Below are positions 32,691 through 41,084 of a DNA stretch of 64,000 nt, one piece after another. Both the position numbers and the translations under genes were made by a program. A model generated the notes under the pieces. It saw only the letters and a program-made list of their open reading frames with translations, made no database searches and had not been told where the DNA came from. This DNA comes from DASZMX01 sp035551475. Its GTDB lineage: Bacteria > Verrucomicrobiota > Verrucomicrobiia > Limisphaerales > Palsa-1400. The stretch spans positions 30,823 to 94,822 of the forward strand of contig DASZMX010000125.1 in NCBI GenBank assembly GCA_035551475.1, read 5' to 3'. How positions within the stretch are numbered: the first letter of the stretch is position 1; each line of letters begins with the position of its first letter.

Positions 32691-34751
32691 ATGTCGCCTA
32701 TCGCTAGACTGCGCGGATCCTTGAGCATGGCGGTGGCGGGGGCGTGCGCCTTCGTGGCCTTTTGCGGCCCAGCCCCCGCCGAGGATTCGCTTCCTCCCGC
32801 CCAATCCGCCCGGCTCAAAAAAATGAGCCTCGAAGACCTGATGGAAATCAAGGTGCAAACCGTGTACGCGGCTTCCAAGCATGAGGAGGCGGTCACGGCG
32901 GCCCCCGCCAGCGTCAGCATCGTGACGGAGGAGGACATCCAGGATTTCGGCTACCGGACCTTGGGCGATTTGTTAAACAGCGTGCGCGGCTTTTATGTGG
33001 ATTTTGACCGCGGTTACAGCGTCGCGGGGTTGCGGGGAGTTAATCGCCCGGGCAGCTATGGCGACGGTATCCTCCTGATGGTGAACGGTCATCGTTTGAA
33101 CGACGCCCTGGTGGGCGCGGCCTACACCTACGACGATTTTCCGCTGGATGTGGATTTGATCGACCGCGTGGAAGTGATTCGCGGCCCGGGTTCGGCCCTT
33201 TATGGGGATAACGCCTTTTTTTCCGTGATCAATGTCATTACGCGGCGGGGTCGCGATGTGCAGGGGGGCGAATTATCCAGTTCCGCCGGCGCCTTTGGCG
33301 CTTATTCCGGACGGCTCAGTTATGGCTGGCTGTTCACCAACGGTTTGGAAGTGCTGGTCTCGGCCACTGATTTGGATGACGCGGGCCACCGTCATCTGTA
33401 TTTCCCGGAATTCCAATCGGTCAACGGCGGCTTTGCCGATGGCTTGGACGGCGAGCGCGCCGCGCGGATTTTCGTCTCGGCCACTTATCAAGAATTTACG
33501 CTGGAGGGCGCTTTCAACCAGCGGAAGAAGGCCTTGCCGACCGCCGCTTACGGCGCACTTTTCGATGTCAATCCTAACGATGTCCTGGACCAGCGCGAGT
33601 ATGCGGAGTTGCGTTGGAAACATGAAACCGAAGCGGGGTGGACGCTCCAAGCCCGCGCGGCGTACGACGGCTATCATTACGCCGCGGATGGGCCATTCGA
33701 CGCCGGAGCCCTGGGCCTGGGAGCGCCGGGCGAAATCGCCCTGGGCCACGAGCGCGACGCCACCGAATCCGCCGGCGGGGAACTGCAGGCCTCCCGCACC
33801 TTCTGGGAGCGCCATCAGGTTTTGTTCGGCCTGGAAGGCCGCGACGACGCCGCCATCAGCGGCAAGTATTATTTTGACAGTCCGCCGCTGACGGTGCAGG
33901 ACCAGCATGGCGACAAGCATAATCTTGGAATTTACGCCCAGGATGAGTATGCCATTCTGACCAACCTGTCGTTGGATTTGGGCGGCCGCTTCGATTATTA
34001 CTCCACCGTTGGCGAAACCGCCAATCCGCGCGGGGGCATTCTTTATTCACCTTGGCCGGGCACGACTTTCAAACTTCTCGCCGGCCAGGCTTATCGGGCG
34101 CCGAATGTCAGCGAATTCGCCTATAACGCGCCTGGCTACGTGCCCAACTACAGCCTAAAAGCGGAAACGGTTCGCTCCTACGAGTGGGATTGGGAACAGC
34201 AGCTGGCCCGACCGTTGCGACTGACGGCGGGCGTATTTCGCAACGACATCCGCAATGAGATCACGCAGGTTGATGAAACCGCCAATCCAGCGGTCGGCGG
34301 AATCACATTTCTCAACACCGGCAAAGCCAAGGTCGAAGGCGCCGAAGTGGAATTAGAGGGCCGCTGGGAGGGCGGGTGGCGCGGACGTGTCAGTTATACT
34401 TATGCCGATGGGCGCGATGTCGCCACCGGCGCCTGGCTGAGCGACTCGCCCCGGCACATGGCCAAAATGGATTTGGCGGTTCCCCTGTATCGTGAAAAGG
34501 TTCTCGCCGGTTTGGAGCTGCAAGCAATGAGCGAACGCCTCTCCACCGACCGAACGGCCACAACGCCTGGATTTGTCATCGCCAACTTCACGCTCCTGAC
34601 GCGTGAATTGGCGAAGGGCTTGGAGGTTTCTGCCAGTGTTTACAACGTCTTTGACCGCCATTATGCCAATCCTGTCGGACGCGATTTCCCCGAGGAATTC
34701 GTCGCGCAGGATGGACGCTCCTTTCGGGTCAAGCTGACCTTTCGGTTTTGA
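32691..34751 (+). CDS. TonB-dependent receptor (signal-transducing cluster)
   Basis: 686 aa from an ATG at 32691; the upstream TTG is less likely. Signal peptide ~1-30. The mature start LKKMSLEDLMEIKVQTVYAAS is the variant TonB-box region seen in receptors without obvious metal cargo. The plug domain has APASVSIVTEEDIQDFGY, LGDLLNSVRGFYVD and VEVIRGPGSALYGDNAF. The barrel follows (YDLGGRFDYY-like LDLGGRFDYYST, GQAYRAPNVSEFAY) and ends VKLTFRF. The downstream yfiR and kinase genes follow at 12 bases and then a 4-base overlap, so it is probably a sensor component. Confidence 0.92.
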   Translation: MSPIARLRGSLSMAVAGACAFVAFCGPAPAEDSLPPAQSARLKKMSLEDLMEIKVQTVYAASKHEEAVTAAPASVSIVTEEDIQDFGYRTLGDLLNSVRGFYVDFDRGYSVAGLRGVNRPGSYGDGILLMVNGHRLNDALVGAAYTYDDFPLDVDLIDRVEVIRGPGSALYGDNAFFSVINVITRRGRDVQGGELSSSAGAFGAYSGRLSYGWLFTNGLEVLVSATDLDDAGHRHLYFPEFQSVNGGFADGLDGERAARIFVSATYQEFTLEGAFNQRKKALPTAAYGALFDVNPNDVLDQREYAELRWKHETEAGWTLQARAAYDGYHYAADGPFDAGALGLGAPGEIALGHERDATESAGGELQASRTFWERHQVLFGLEGRDDAAISGKYYFDSPPLTVQDQHGDKHNLGIYAQDEYAILTNLSLDLGGRFDYYSTVGETANPRGGILYSPWPGTTFKLLAGQAYRAPNVSEFAYNAPGYVPNYSLKAETVRSYEWDWEQQLARPLRLTAGVFRNDIRNEITQVDETANPAVGGITFLNTGKAKVEGAEVELEGRWEGGWRGRVSYTYADGRDVATGAWLSDSPRHMAKMDLAVPLYREKVLAGLELQAMSERLSTDRTATTPGFVIANFTLLTRELAKGLEVSASVYNVFDRHYANPVGRDFPEEFVAQDGRSFRVKLTFRF

Positions 34752-34763
34752 AGGCGCAATGCC

Positions 34764-35360
34764 ATGATGCAACTGCCATGTCGCGACATCGCCTCTCCCG
34801 CGAGCGGGAGAGATAAAAGCTCGCGCCTCGGTTGCTGGATAGTTTGCCTCGCTCTCGCGCTGGGCGCGTGGTCCTGTCATGCCGATGCTCCCGCTCCCAC
34901 TGAATATGAGGTCAAGGCGGCGTTTCTTTTTAATTTTGCCCAATTCGTGGAATGGCCCTCCCAATCTTTTGCCGCCACCAACGCGCCGCTGACCATTGGC
35001 ATCGTGGGCGACGATCCGTTTGGGGATTTGCTGGATGGATTGATCAAGGATGAAAGGGTGGCGGCGCATCCGCTCGTGGTGAAACGCTTCGGGGCGGGGG
35101 CGGCGCCGGGCGCCTGCCAGATTTTATTTGTCAGCCGCTCCGAAAAAGACCGTCTGCCGGCCCTGCTGGGGAGCATGAAAGAACGGCCCATCCTGACGGT
35201 GGGCGAAAGCGAGCAGTTCAATGAGCGTGGCGGCATGATCCGGTTCCTGATGGAGGACGGCAAAGTGCGCTTTGAAATCAACCCCCGCGCCGCGGAGCGG
35301 GCCGGGTTGCGGTTGAATTCCAACCTGCTCCGCGTGGCCCGGATTGTGCAGGAAAGATGA
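34764..35360 (+). CDS. YfiR family (DUF4154) periplasmic protein
   Basis: 198 aa with a signal segment (LGCWIVCLALALGAWSCHA). Then come the YfiR motifs YEVKAAFLFNFAQFVEWP, LTIGIVGDDPFGDLL, QILFVSRSEKDRL, ILTVGESEQFNERGGMIRF and RFEINPRAAERAGLRL. In Pseudomonas, YfiR is the periplasmic repressor of the CHASE8 protein YfiN (TpbB). Here the next gene, overlapping by ATGA, encodes a CHASE8-like sensor kinase, so YfiR probably controls that kinase. Confidence 0.9.
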   Translation: MMQLPCRDIASPASGRDKSSRLGCWIVCLALALGAWSCHADAPAPTEYEVKAAFLFNFAQFVEWPSQSFAATNAPLTIGIVGDDPFGDLLDGLIKDERVAAHPLVVKRFGAGAAPGACQILFVSRSEKDRLPALLGSMKERPILTVGESEQFNERGGMIRFLMEDGKVRFEINPRAAERAGLRLNSNLLRVARIVQER

Positions 35361-37810
35361 AATTTTTTCACAACATCCCCATTAAGCAGAAGCTGATCGT
35401 GGTCATCCTCCTGGCCAACGTGGTGACGCTATGCTTGACCCTTTTGGTGGTTTTCACCTTTCAGTGGTTCCAGACCGGGCAGGCGATTTCCCAGGACCTC
35501 CGCGCCCAAGGCGAGATCATCGCGGCCAACAGCACCGCCGCCCTGGCTTTCAAGGACCCGGACACCGCCGCGCAAACCTTGGCCGCCCTGCAGGCCAAAC
35601 GTCATGTGCTGGGGGGCGCCCTTTATTTGCCCAACGGCTCCAGCCTTGCCTCCTTCGGCCGCGCCCCGGCGCAGTTGGTTCAGAGCAACCTTCTGCTGAC
35701 GGTGGGTTTCCATCATGACGGCCCGCATCTCGTCTTGACGCAGCCTGTGAAATTGAACGGCAAAAGTGTCGGCGCCCTTTTCCTGCGCTTCGATTTCCAG
35801 GCCATGCAGGCGGAGGTTAACCGCACTTATTTGGTGACGCTCGGTCTGATCCTGCCGATGGCCTTGCTGCTGGCGCTCTTGCTTTCCTCGTCGTTGCAGC
35901 GCGTGGTCTCGGAGCCGATCCAGCAATTAGCCGAAACCGCGCGGCATGTGACCAGCGAGCAGAACTACGCCCTGCGCGCGCGCTCGCGCGGCTCGGATGA
36001 ACTGGGCGCGTTGACGCTCGCATTCAATCAAATGCTCGCGCGCATCCAGGATCAGGACCAGGCCCTGCGCCTTTCCGAGGCGCGCTATCGTCTTCTTTTT
36101 GACAGCAATCCAATCCCGATGTACGTCTCCGAAAATGGCTCCCTGAAGTTCCTGGCCGCCAATGACGCGACGGTCGCGCGTTACGGGTACAGCCACGAGG
36201 AGCTTCTGGCCATGACCATCAAGGACATTCGGCCCCCGGAGGATGCCGATCGTGTCGTTCGTTCCGCCGCCGCCAGTCCTCCGCTGGCCCACACCGGTGA
36301 ATGGCGGCATCAAACGAAAGAGGGGCGCCTGCTGGACGTGGACATCACCACGCATGCCCTGGAGTTTGGGGGGCGTCCGGCGCGTTTGGTGCTCGCCGTG
36401 GATATCTCGGAGCGGAAAAAGGCGGAAGCGGCATTGCATCATCGTTTGGATCTGGAGAAAGCCGTCAGCGAAATCTCCGCCCGCTTCATTAATTTGCCTG
36501 CGGCCGAAATCGATGACGGCATCCGCTGGGCCCTCGGCGTGATCGGCGTCTGCAAGGGCGCCGATTTAAGTTGGGTGGCCGTTTTTTCTGAAAATGGCGG
36601 CGTCGCCCAATGTGTCCACCAATGGTCAGACCCGGCGCACGCCGGCGCGCCCGGATGGCCGGAAAAATTCGATGGTCACGCTCATTCCTGGTGGATGGAA
36701 AACATGCGGCAATTGCGCGCCATCCACGTCGGGGATGCGTTGGAATGGCCGCCGAGCGCCCGGGCCGAAGCGGCGCTGATGGACCGCTTGCAGATTCAAT
36801 CCGTGGCCGCAGTCCCGTTGCGGTTTGGCGGGCAGGCGATGGGTTTCCTGGGCCTGGCCTCGCGCGCCGCGGCGCGCCGCTGGACGGACGACAATGTGAC
36901 GGTGCTCGAGCTCGTGGCGCAAATTATTGTCAGCGCCCTGGATCGCAAGCGCGCGGGCGTCGAGTTGGAAAACGTCCATGCGCAATTGGTTTCCGCTTCC
37001 CGCCAAGCTGGCATGGCCGAGGTCGCCACGGGCGTCCTGCACAATGTGGGCAATGTCCTGAACAGCGTGAACGTCTCCACAACCCTTATTCATGAGCGTT
37101 TGCGCAAGTCGGAAGTCGCCACCCTCGTGAAAGTCGCCGCCATTCTCAAGGAAAACGCCGACGACTTGTCCGATTTTCTGACCCACGATGCCCGCGGCAA
37201 GGCTGTTCCGGGCTTCATCATTCAATTGGCCGAGCACCTGGGCCGGGAGCACGCCGATTTGCAGGCCGAGCATGCGGTCGTCGCCCGCAACATCGAGCAC
37301 ATCAAGGAGATCGTTGCCATGCAGCAGAATTACGCCCGAGTGTCGGGCGTCCTGGAGCAGATCTCCTTCGCGACCTTGCTGGATGACGCTCTGGCCATCA
37401 ATCGCTCCGGCCTGGCGCAACAACGGATCGAGGTGCGCCGGGATTATCATGCCGCCCCCCTGGTGATGGTGGACAAACACAAGGCGCTGCAAATCCTCGT
37501 CAACTTGATCAGCAACGCCAAGGGCGCGCTGGTGGACGATCCGCGTCCCGATAAAAAAATCATTCTTGGCCTCCGTCCCGCGCCGGGCGAGCGGGTGCAG
37601 GTCACAGTGCAAGACAATGGCATCGGCATCACCGCCGAGAATCTTACCCGCATTTTCGGCCACGGCTTCACCACGCGGAAAAAAGGCCACGGTTTCGGCC
37701 TCCACAGCGGCGCCAACGCCGCGAAGGAAATGGGCGGTTCGCTGAGCGTTTACAGCGCGGGCCCCGGAACCGGCGCCATTTTCACGCTCGAATTGCCTCT
37801 CAGGGCCTGA
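35357..37810 (+). CDS. CHASE8-HAMP-PAS-GAF sensor histidine kinase
   Basis: 817 aa. The first helix (~14-37) is followed by a periplasmic CHASE8-like domain (~40-155; NSTAALAFKDPDTAAQTLAAL matches the domain's A-A-L-x-F-x-D signature), a second helix (~157-180) and HAMP (~180-235). PAS is at ~245-355 (YRLLFDSNPIPMYVSENGS), with a GAF-like domain at ~365-530. The kinase core has the phospho-His in ATGVLHNVGNVLNSV, the N-box LVNLISNAKGALVD, DNGIGI and FGHGFTTRKKGHGFGLHSG. The CHASE8 input is like that of YfiN, but the output is a kinase. No regulator gene is adjacent. Confidence 0.9.
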   Translation: MKFFHNIPIKQKLIVVILLANVVTLCLTLLVVFTFQWFQTGQAISQDLRAQGEIIAANSTAALAFKDPDTAAQTLAALQAKRHVLGGALYLPNGSSLASFGRAPAQLVQSNLLLTVGFHHDGPHLVLTQPVKLNGKSVGALFLRFDFQAMQAEVNRTYLVTLGLILPMALLLALLLSSSLQRVVSEPIQQLAETARHVTSEQNYALRARSRGSDELGALTLAFNQMLARIQDQDQALRLSEARYRLLFDSNPIPMYVSENGSLKFLAANDATVARYGYSHEELLAMTIKDIRPPEDADRVVRSAAASPPLAHTGEWRHQTKEGRLLDVDITTHALEFGGRPARLVLAVDISERKKAEAALHHRLDLEKAVSEISARFINLPAAEIDDGIRWALGVIGVCKGADLSWVAVFSENGGVAQCVHQWSDPAHAGAPGWPEKFDGHAHSWWMENMRQLRAIHVGDALEWPPSARAEAALMDRLQIQSVAAVPLRFGGQAMGFLGLASRAAARRWTDDNVTVLELVAQIIVSALDRKRAGVELENVHAQLVSASRQAGMAEVATGVLHNVGNVLNSVNVSTTLIHERLRKSEVATLVKVAAILKENADDLSDFLTHDARGKAVPGFIIQLAEHLGREHADLQAEHAVVARNIEHIKEIVAMQQNYARVSGVLEQISFATLLDDALAINRSGLAQQRIEVRRDYHAAPLVMVDKHKALQILVNLISNAKGALVDDPRPDKKIILGLRPAPGERVQVTVQDNGIGITAENLTRIFGHGFTTRKKGHGFGLHSGANAAKEMGGSLSVYSAGPGTGAIFTLELPLRA

Positions 37811-38026
37811 TAGAATCCAGGGAAATTCGTGGGTTGTGTCTTGCGATCAAATACGCTAGCTTGGGACATGGCGGCCGGGGTGTCGGATTCGGAAAACCCC
37901 TCCGAATTTTGCCCGCCGCCTTTGGAAATGGAAATAGGCCTCTGTTGCCGATCCGCCCGCCAGCTCGCTGGGCTGGTTTCCGTTGCTCAAACAATCTATC
38001 GAAATCAAATAAAACCGGTTTAATTC

Positions 38027-38536
38027 ATGGAAAACGCCACGATGCAAGAATTCATTGATCACATCCTGCAACGCTGTCACCCGCAGCAGCTGACTTACAC
38101 CCGGGTGGACGCTGCGCAACTCCTGCGGAACACCGGCGTCGAACGGTCGGCCCTCGATGCGGCATGGCCGGAGATCGAACTCGCCCTTCAGAAAAACAAT
38201 CTCATCATGGTCCCGGCGCTGCCCGATGCTGATGATGGCGAAGCCGTCCGGGTCTTCCGCTGTGACGCCCCGCTGACGAAAGTCTTGCTGGAAGTCCTGT
38301 ATCCCACCGAGCATGGCGACTCACTTTTGACTGAAACCATTCGCGCGATCACCCAGACCAATCGCTCCCAGCCTCGCCCTCGCCCCGATCGGCGGCCGCG
38401 CAACGATCGTCCCCGCCGCAACCAGGGCCAGCGCAAAGGCCGTCCCTCGCCCCCTTCTTCGGCTTCCGAGTCCTTTCCAACCCCCAATCCCATGGAAGTC
38501 GGCAGCAGAACCCATTTCGTTCGCCCCTTGCAGTGA
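38027..38536 (+). CDS. hypothetical protein with basic, disordered tail
   Basis: 169 aa from an ATG at 38027. Residues ~1-105 look folded, with helix-rich sequence such as MQEFIDHILQRCHPQQLTY and VDAAQLLRNTGVERSALDAA. Residues ~112-145 are extremely Arg/Pro-rich (PRPRPDRRPRNDRPRRNQG), reminiscent of RNA- or DNA-binding tails. I recognise no family. It follows the kinase gene by 216 bases, in which I see only a short unassigned frame and no clear structure, so it is probably transcribed separately. Confidence 0.55.
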   Translation: MENATMQEFIDHILQRCHPQQLTYTRVDAAQLLRNTGVERSALDAAWPEIELALQKNNLIMVPALPDADDGEAVRVFRCDAPLTKVLLEVLYPTEHGDSLLTETIRAITQTNRSQPRPRPDRRPRNDRPRRNQGQRKGRPSPPSSASESFPTPNPMEVGSRTHFVRPLQ

Positions 38537-38627
38537 ATTGACCACGCGGCGGGTCCGACGGCGAAGGGGGTAAGTGTCGTTTATTGTGGAGTGCGCCGCC
38601 GATGAGATTTCACGTTGATAAAATCTC

Positions 38628-40955
38628 TTAGGGCGCCGAGACCGCGCGATAGAATACGTTTGTGCCCCCGCCGGGACGCACAAAATGCGATGGGGAGTTG
38701 CTGAAAACATTTGTGGTCACGGGCGTCCATTGGGTGAGATTGAGGGACGATTGCAGGACGAATTTTCCGCCAGACTGGCCGTTTAGCCAAAACTCCACCT
38801 GTCCATCAGGACGCACCGCGCCGGGGGTGAAATTGAGTGAAGGCGGCGCCGGGGCCAGAAAAAGCGTGACGCTCTGGCCCGGGACGACCGTTTGCAAAGT
38901 GTTTCCATTGATCGCAACATCCGGCAGGCGCGCGATGACATTGCTGGCGTTCAGTTGCCACACTTGCGCCGGGCCGCCGGCGGTGAAGTTGGTGAGTTGC
39001 AGAACAACCGGGGCGGCGCCTGTCAAATATTTGCTGACCACCATGACGGTCAAAGCCCCGTCTGACGCACGTTGCGCGGCGAAGACCGCCATGTTGTCTG
39101 GATTGGGCGCGCTGGCCAGCACGCTGGTATCGCCGAAGGTCGATTTATGATTGTCGTAATTGCGGTACATTTTTAAGGAGAGATAGGTGGGCGAGGAAGG
39201 ATCGGGCGTCGTCCAGCGCGTGGCAAGATCCAGGCTTTCGCGTCCGAAAATTCCCAGGATGTCCGCCTGCGCGGTGGCGCCGTTGATGTAGGCCTCGGCG
39301 CCCCAATTATATTCCGTCACGCCGATTTTTGTGCCCGGATAATTGGTCGCCCAATTTTTCATGCGCGGAATCAGAGAGACCACGGAATTGATCCAGCTCG
39401 GGTCCACGTAGCTGGTGTCCCAGAATTGACGGGTGGAACGATTGCGCGTGCGCTGCATCGAGGCGCTGACGTCATCGCCAAACTCGCCCGATTGCGGATA
39501 GCAATGAAGGGTGAAGTAATCCAGCAAGCGCTGGTGAGTGTTGGTGTCGTGCTGGTGAAGCTGGCCAAGGAGCCAAGGCATGTAATCCATTCCGCCATTG
39601 GTCGTCCGGTCGGGGAATTGCGCCTGGTTGTAATTGTTGTTTTTGCCCGACCATTGCTGATCGTAGCCGCTCCAAAAGTAGCCGGACCAACCCCATTCTT
39701 CGGGGCCAAGCACGAGCGCATTGGAGTCCACACTCTTGACCATGCTGGCATAGGCCAGGATGTCGTCGCGAATCTCGCGCATGGTGGCGCCGATGGGATG
39801 CACGTCCTGATGGGTTCCCTGCCAGATGCTGTGCTCGTTATCCATGAGATAGAAGCGCACGCCGCCGTTGGTGGCGGCGCCCCATTTCGTCACCAGATGC
39901 TGCACATAACCCTTTTGAAAATTGGTGTCCACGGGGGTGTTGGCGTCGTGGGGATCATTCCAGGTGATCGGCTTGCTGCCGTTTGTTTGACTGATGCCGT
40001 TGCCCCACGCGCTATTGTAGGGATCGGTCCCGGTTTGCGGGCCGTATTTGGCCACCGCATAACTGCCGAGCGTGGACCGGCTCGGCCCGAGGATGGGAGC
40101 CCAGCCAATCATGGGAATGGTCACGGCGGCCGCCGCGTTGCCGCCCCGGCTGTCGGCGACAAATTCATCCGTGGAAGCGCCGGGGGTGGCCGGGGAATCG
40201 GCAATGCTTTCAAAATACCAATCCGCCGCGTGATTGTGCGCATTGATCTGCCAATTATAAGAAGTCTCCGCATTCCCGCCGGAGCGGTTCAGCGTGAAAT
40301 TCAAATCCGAAAGCTCATTGGAATTGGCGAAAGCAACGCCGTAAATCAGGCTGCTAATCGGATGCCGGTTGGCGGCGGCGTCGATGGTGAGAACATTGGT
40401 GGCATTGGGACCAAGCGCAGCGCCCGCTTGCAGGGAAATGTCATCGAGATAAAACGTGGCGATCGCCGCGCCCGAATCGCTGCCAATCCAAAAGCCGTCC
40501 AGCGCGGGCGAACCGGCAGCATCCAAGGCTGAGAGGGGAATGATGACGTTGGTCCAGGCATTGGCGGGCAAGGCGCCGGCGAGATCAAACCAGGGCTGCT
40601 GGGATCCACTGATGTGCGCGGACACCGCGATTTTTTGGCCGCCGGTGGAGCCGCCGTGCGCCCAAAACACCAAATTGGTGAAGCCCGACACATCGGCAGC
40701 ATCGTGGGCGATATAAAGGTCTTGGTAACCGTCGCAGGTGACGCTGACGGAGTGGGAGCCGGCATGCACCGGCGCGGAGTTGGAGTAGTCATGCGTCGCC
40801 CAGCCCCAATCCATCCAGCCATTCTCGAGCGTGTTGTCGTAAATAATTTGATCGCCTCGCGCCGGGGAGGCGGCCAGGGAGCAAAAGAGGAACGTGATGA
40901 CGGGAACAAAGAGGGCGATTTTTTTCAGAACCGGCGCTCGCATAAATAAAAGCAT
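38628..40955 (-). CDS. GH44 family glycoside hydrolase with N-terminal carbohydrate-binding domain
   Basis: 775 aa secreted beta-glycanase (endoglucanase, xyloglucanase or mannanase type). Signal peptide ~1-34. A CBM-like beta-sandwich (~35-175) reads HAGSHSVSVTCDGYQDLYI and ATFYLDDISLQAG. The GH44 (beta/alpha)8 domain spans ~185-660. The acid/base Glu is about residue 374 in YLMDNEHSIW (usually DNEP) and the nucleophile is about Glu548 in GVTEYNWGAEAY. A C-terminal module (FVLQSSLNLTQWTPV ... VFYRAVSAP) resembles that of the VCBS protein. The gene lies downstream of another exported protein, across a strong hairpin. Confidence 0.88.
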   Translation of the reverse strand: MLLFMRAPVLKKIALFVPVITFLFCSLAASPARGDQIIYDNTLENGWMDWGWATHDYSNSAPVHAGSHSVSVTCDGYQDLYIAHDAADVSGFTNLVFWAHGGSTGGQKIAVSAHISGSQQPWFDLAGALPANAWTNVIIPLSALDAAGSPALDGFWIGSDSGAAIATFYLDDISLQAGAALGPNATNVLTIDAAANRHPISSLIYGVAFANSNELSDLNFTLNRSGGNAETSYNWQINAHNHAADWYFESIADSPATPGASTDEFVADSRGGNAAAAVTIPMIGWAPILGPSRSTLGSYAVAKYGPQTGTDPYNSAWGNGISQTNGSKPITWNDPHDANTPVDTNFQKGYVQHLVTKWGAATNGGVRFYLMDNEHSIWQGTHQDVHPIGATMREIRDDILAYASMVKSVDSNALVLGPEEWGWSGYFWSGYDQQWSGKNNNYNQAQFPDRTTNGGMDYMPWLLGQLHQHDTNTHQRLLDYFTLHCYPQSGEFGDDVSASMQRTRNRSTRQFWDTSYVDPSWINSVVSLIPRMKNWATNYPGTKIGVTEYNWGAEAYINGATAQADILGIFGRESLDLATRWTTPDPSSPTYLSLKMYRNYDNHKSTFGDTSVLASAPNPDNMAVFAAQRASDGALTVMVVSKYLTGAAPVVLQLTNFTAGGPAQVWQLNASNVIARLPDVAINGNTLQTVVPGQSVTLFLAPAPPSLNFTPGAVRPDGQVEFWLNGQSGGKFVLQSSLNLTQWTPVTTNVFSNSPSHFVRPGGGTNVFYRAVSAP

Positions 40956-40992
40956 GGCGACAAAATCTCAATGTTGCGCGGCTCAAAGAAGT

Positions 40993-41019
40993 CGCGCCCG
41001 GGACTCCTTCCCGGGCGCG
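40993..41019 (-). terminator. 11-bp perfect GC hairpin between two exported-protein genes
   Basis: Arms CGCGCCCGGGA (40993-41003) and TCCCGGGCGCG (41009-41019) with a 5-base loop that reads AGGAG on the minus strand. It lies after the 660-aa protein's stop and before the GH44 start. A second, bulged stem (GGAGCG/CGCTCC with TTTG/CAAA) is at about 41053-41075. No T-run follows, so it may be an mRNA-stabilising or attenuating element instead of a terminator. Confidence 0.4.
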
Positions 41020-41084
41020 CGTGATCTTCTCACCTTGCAAGGATAAGGGAACTGGAGCGTTTGGTCAAACCGCTCCGGGCCCCG

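Noticed and set aside
37829..38023. 64-codon frame between the CHASE8 kinase and the basic-tail protein
   Set aside because: No ribosome-binding site, no motif and Cys-rich odd composition (GLCCRSARQ); treated as non-coding intergenic sequence.
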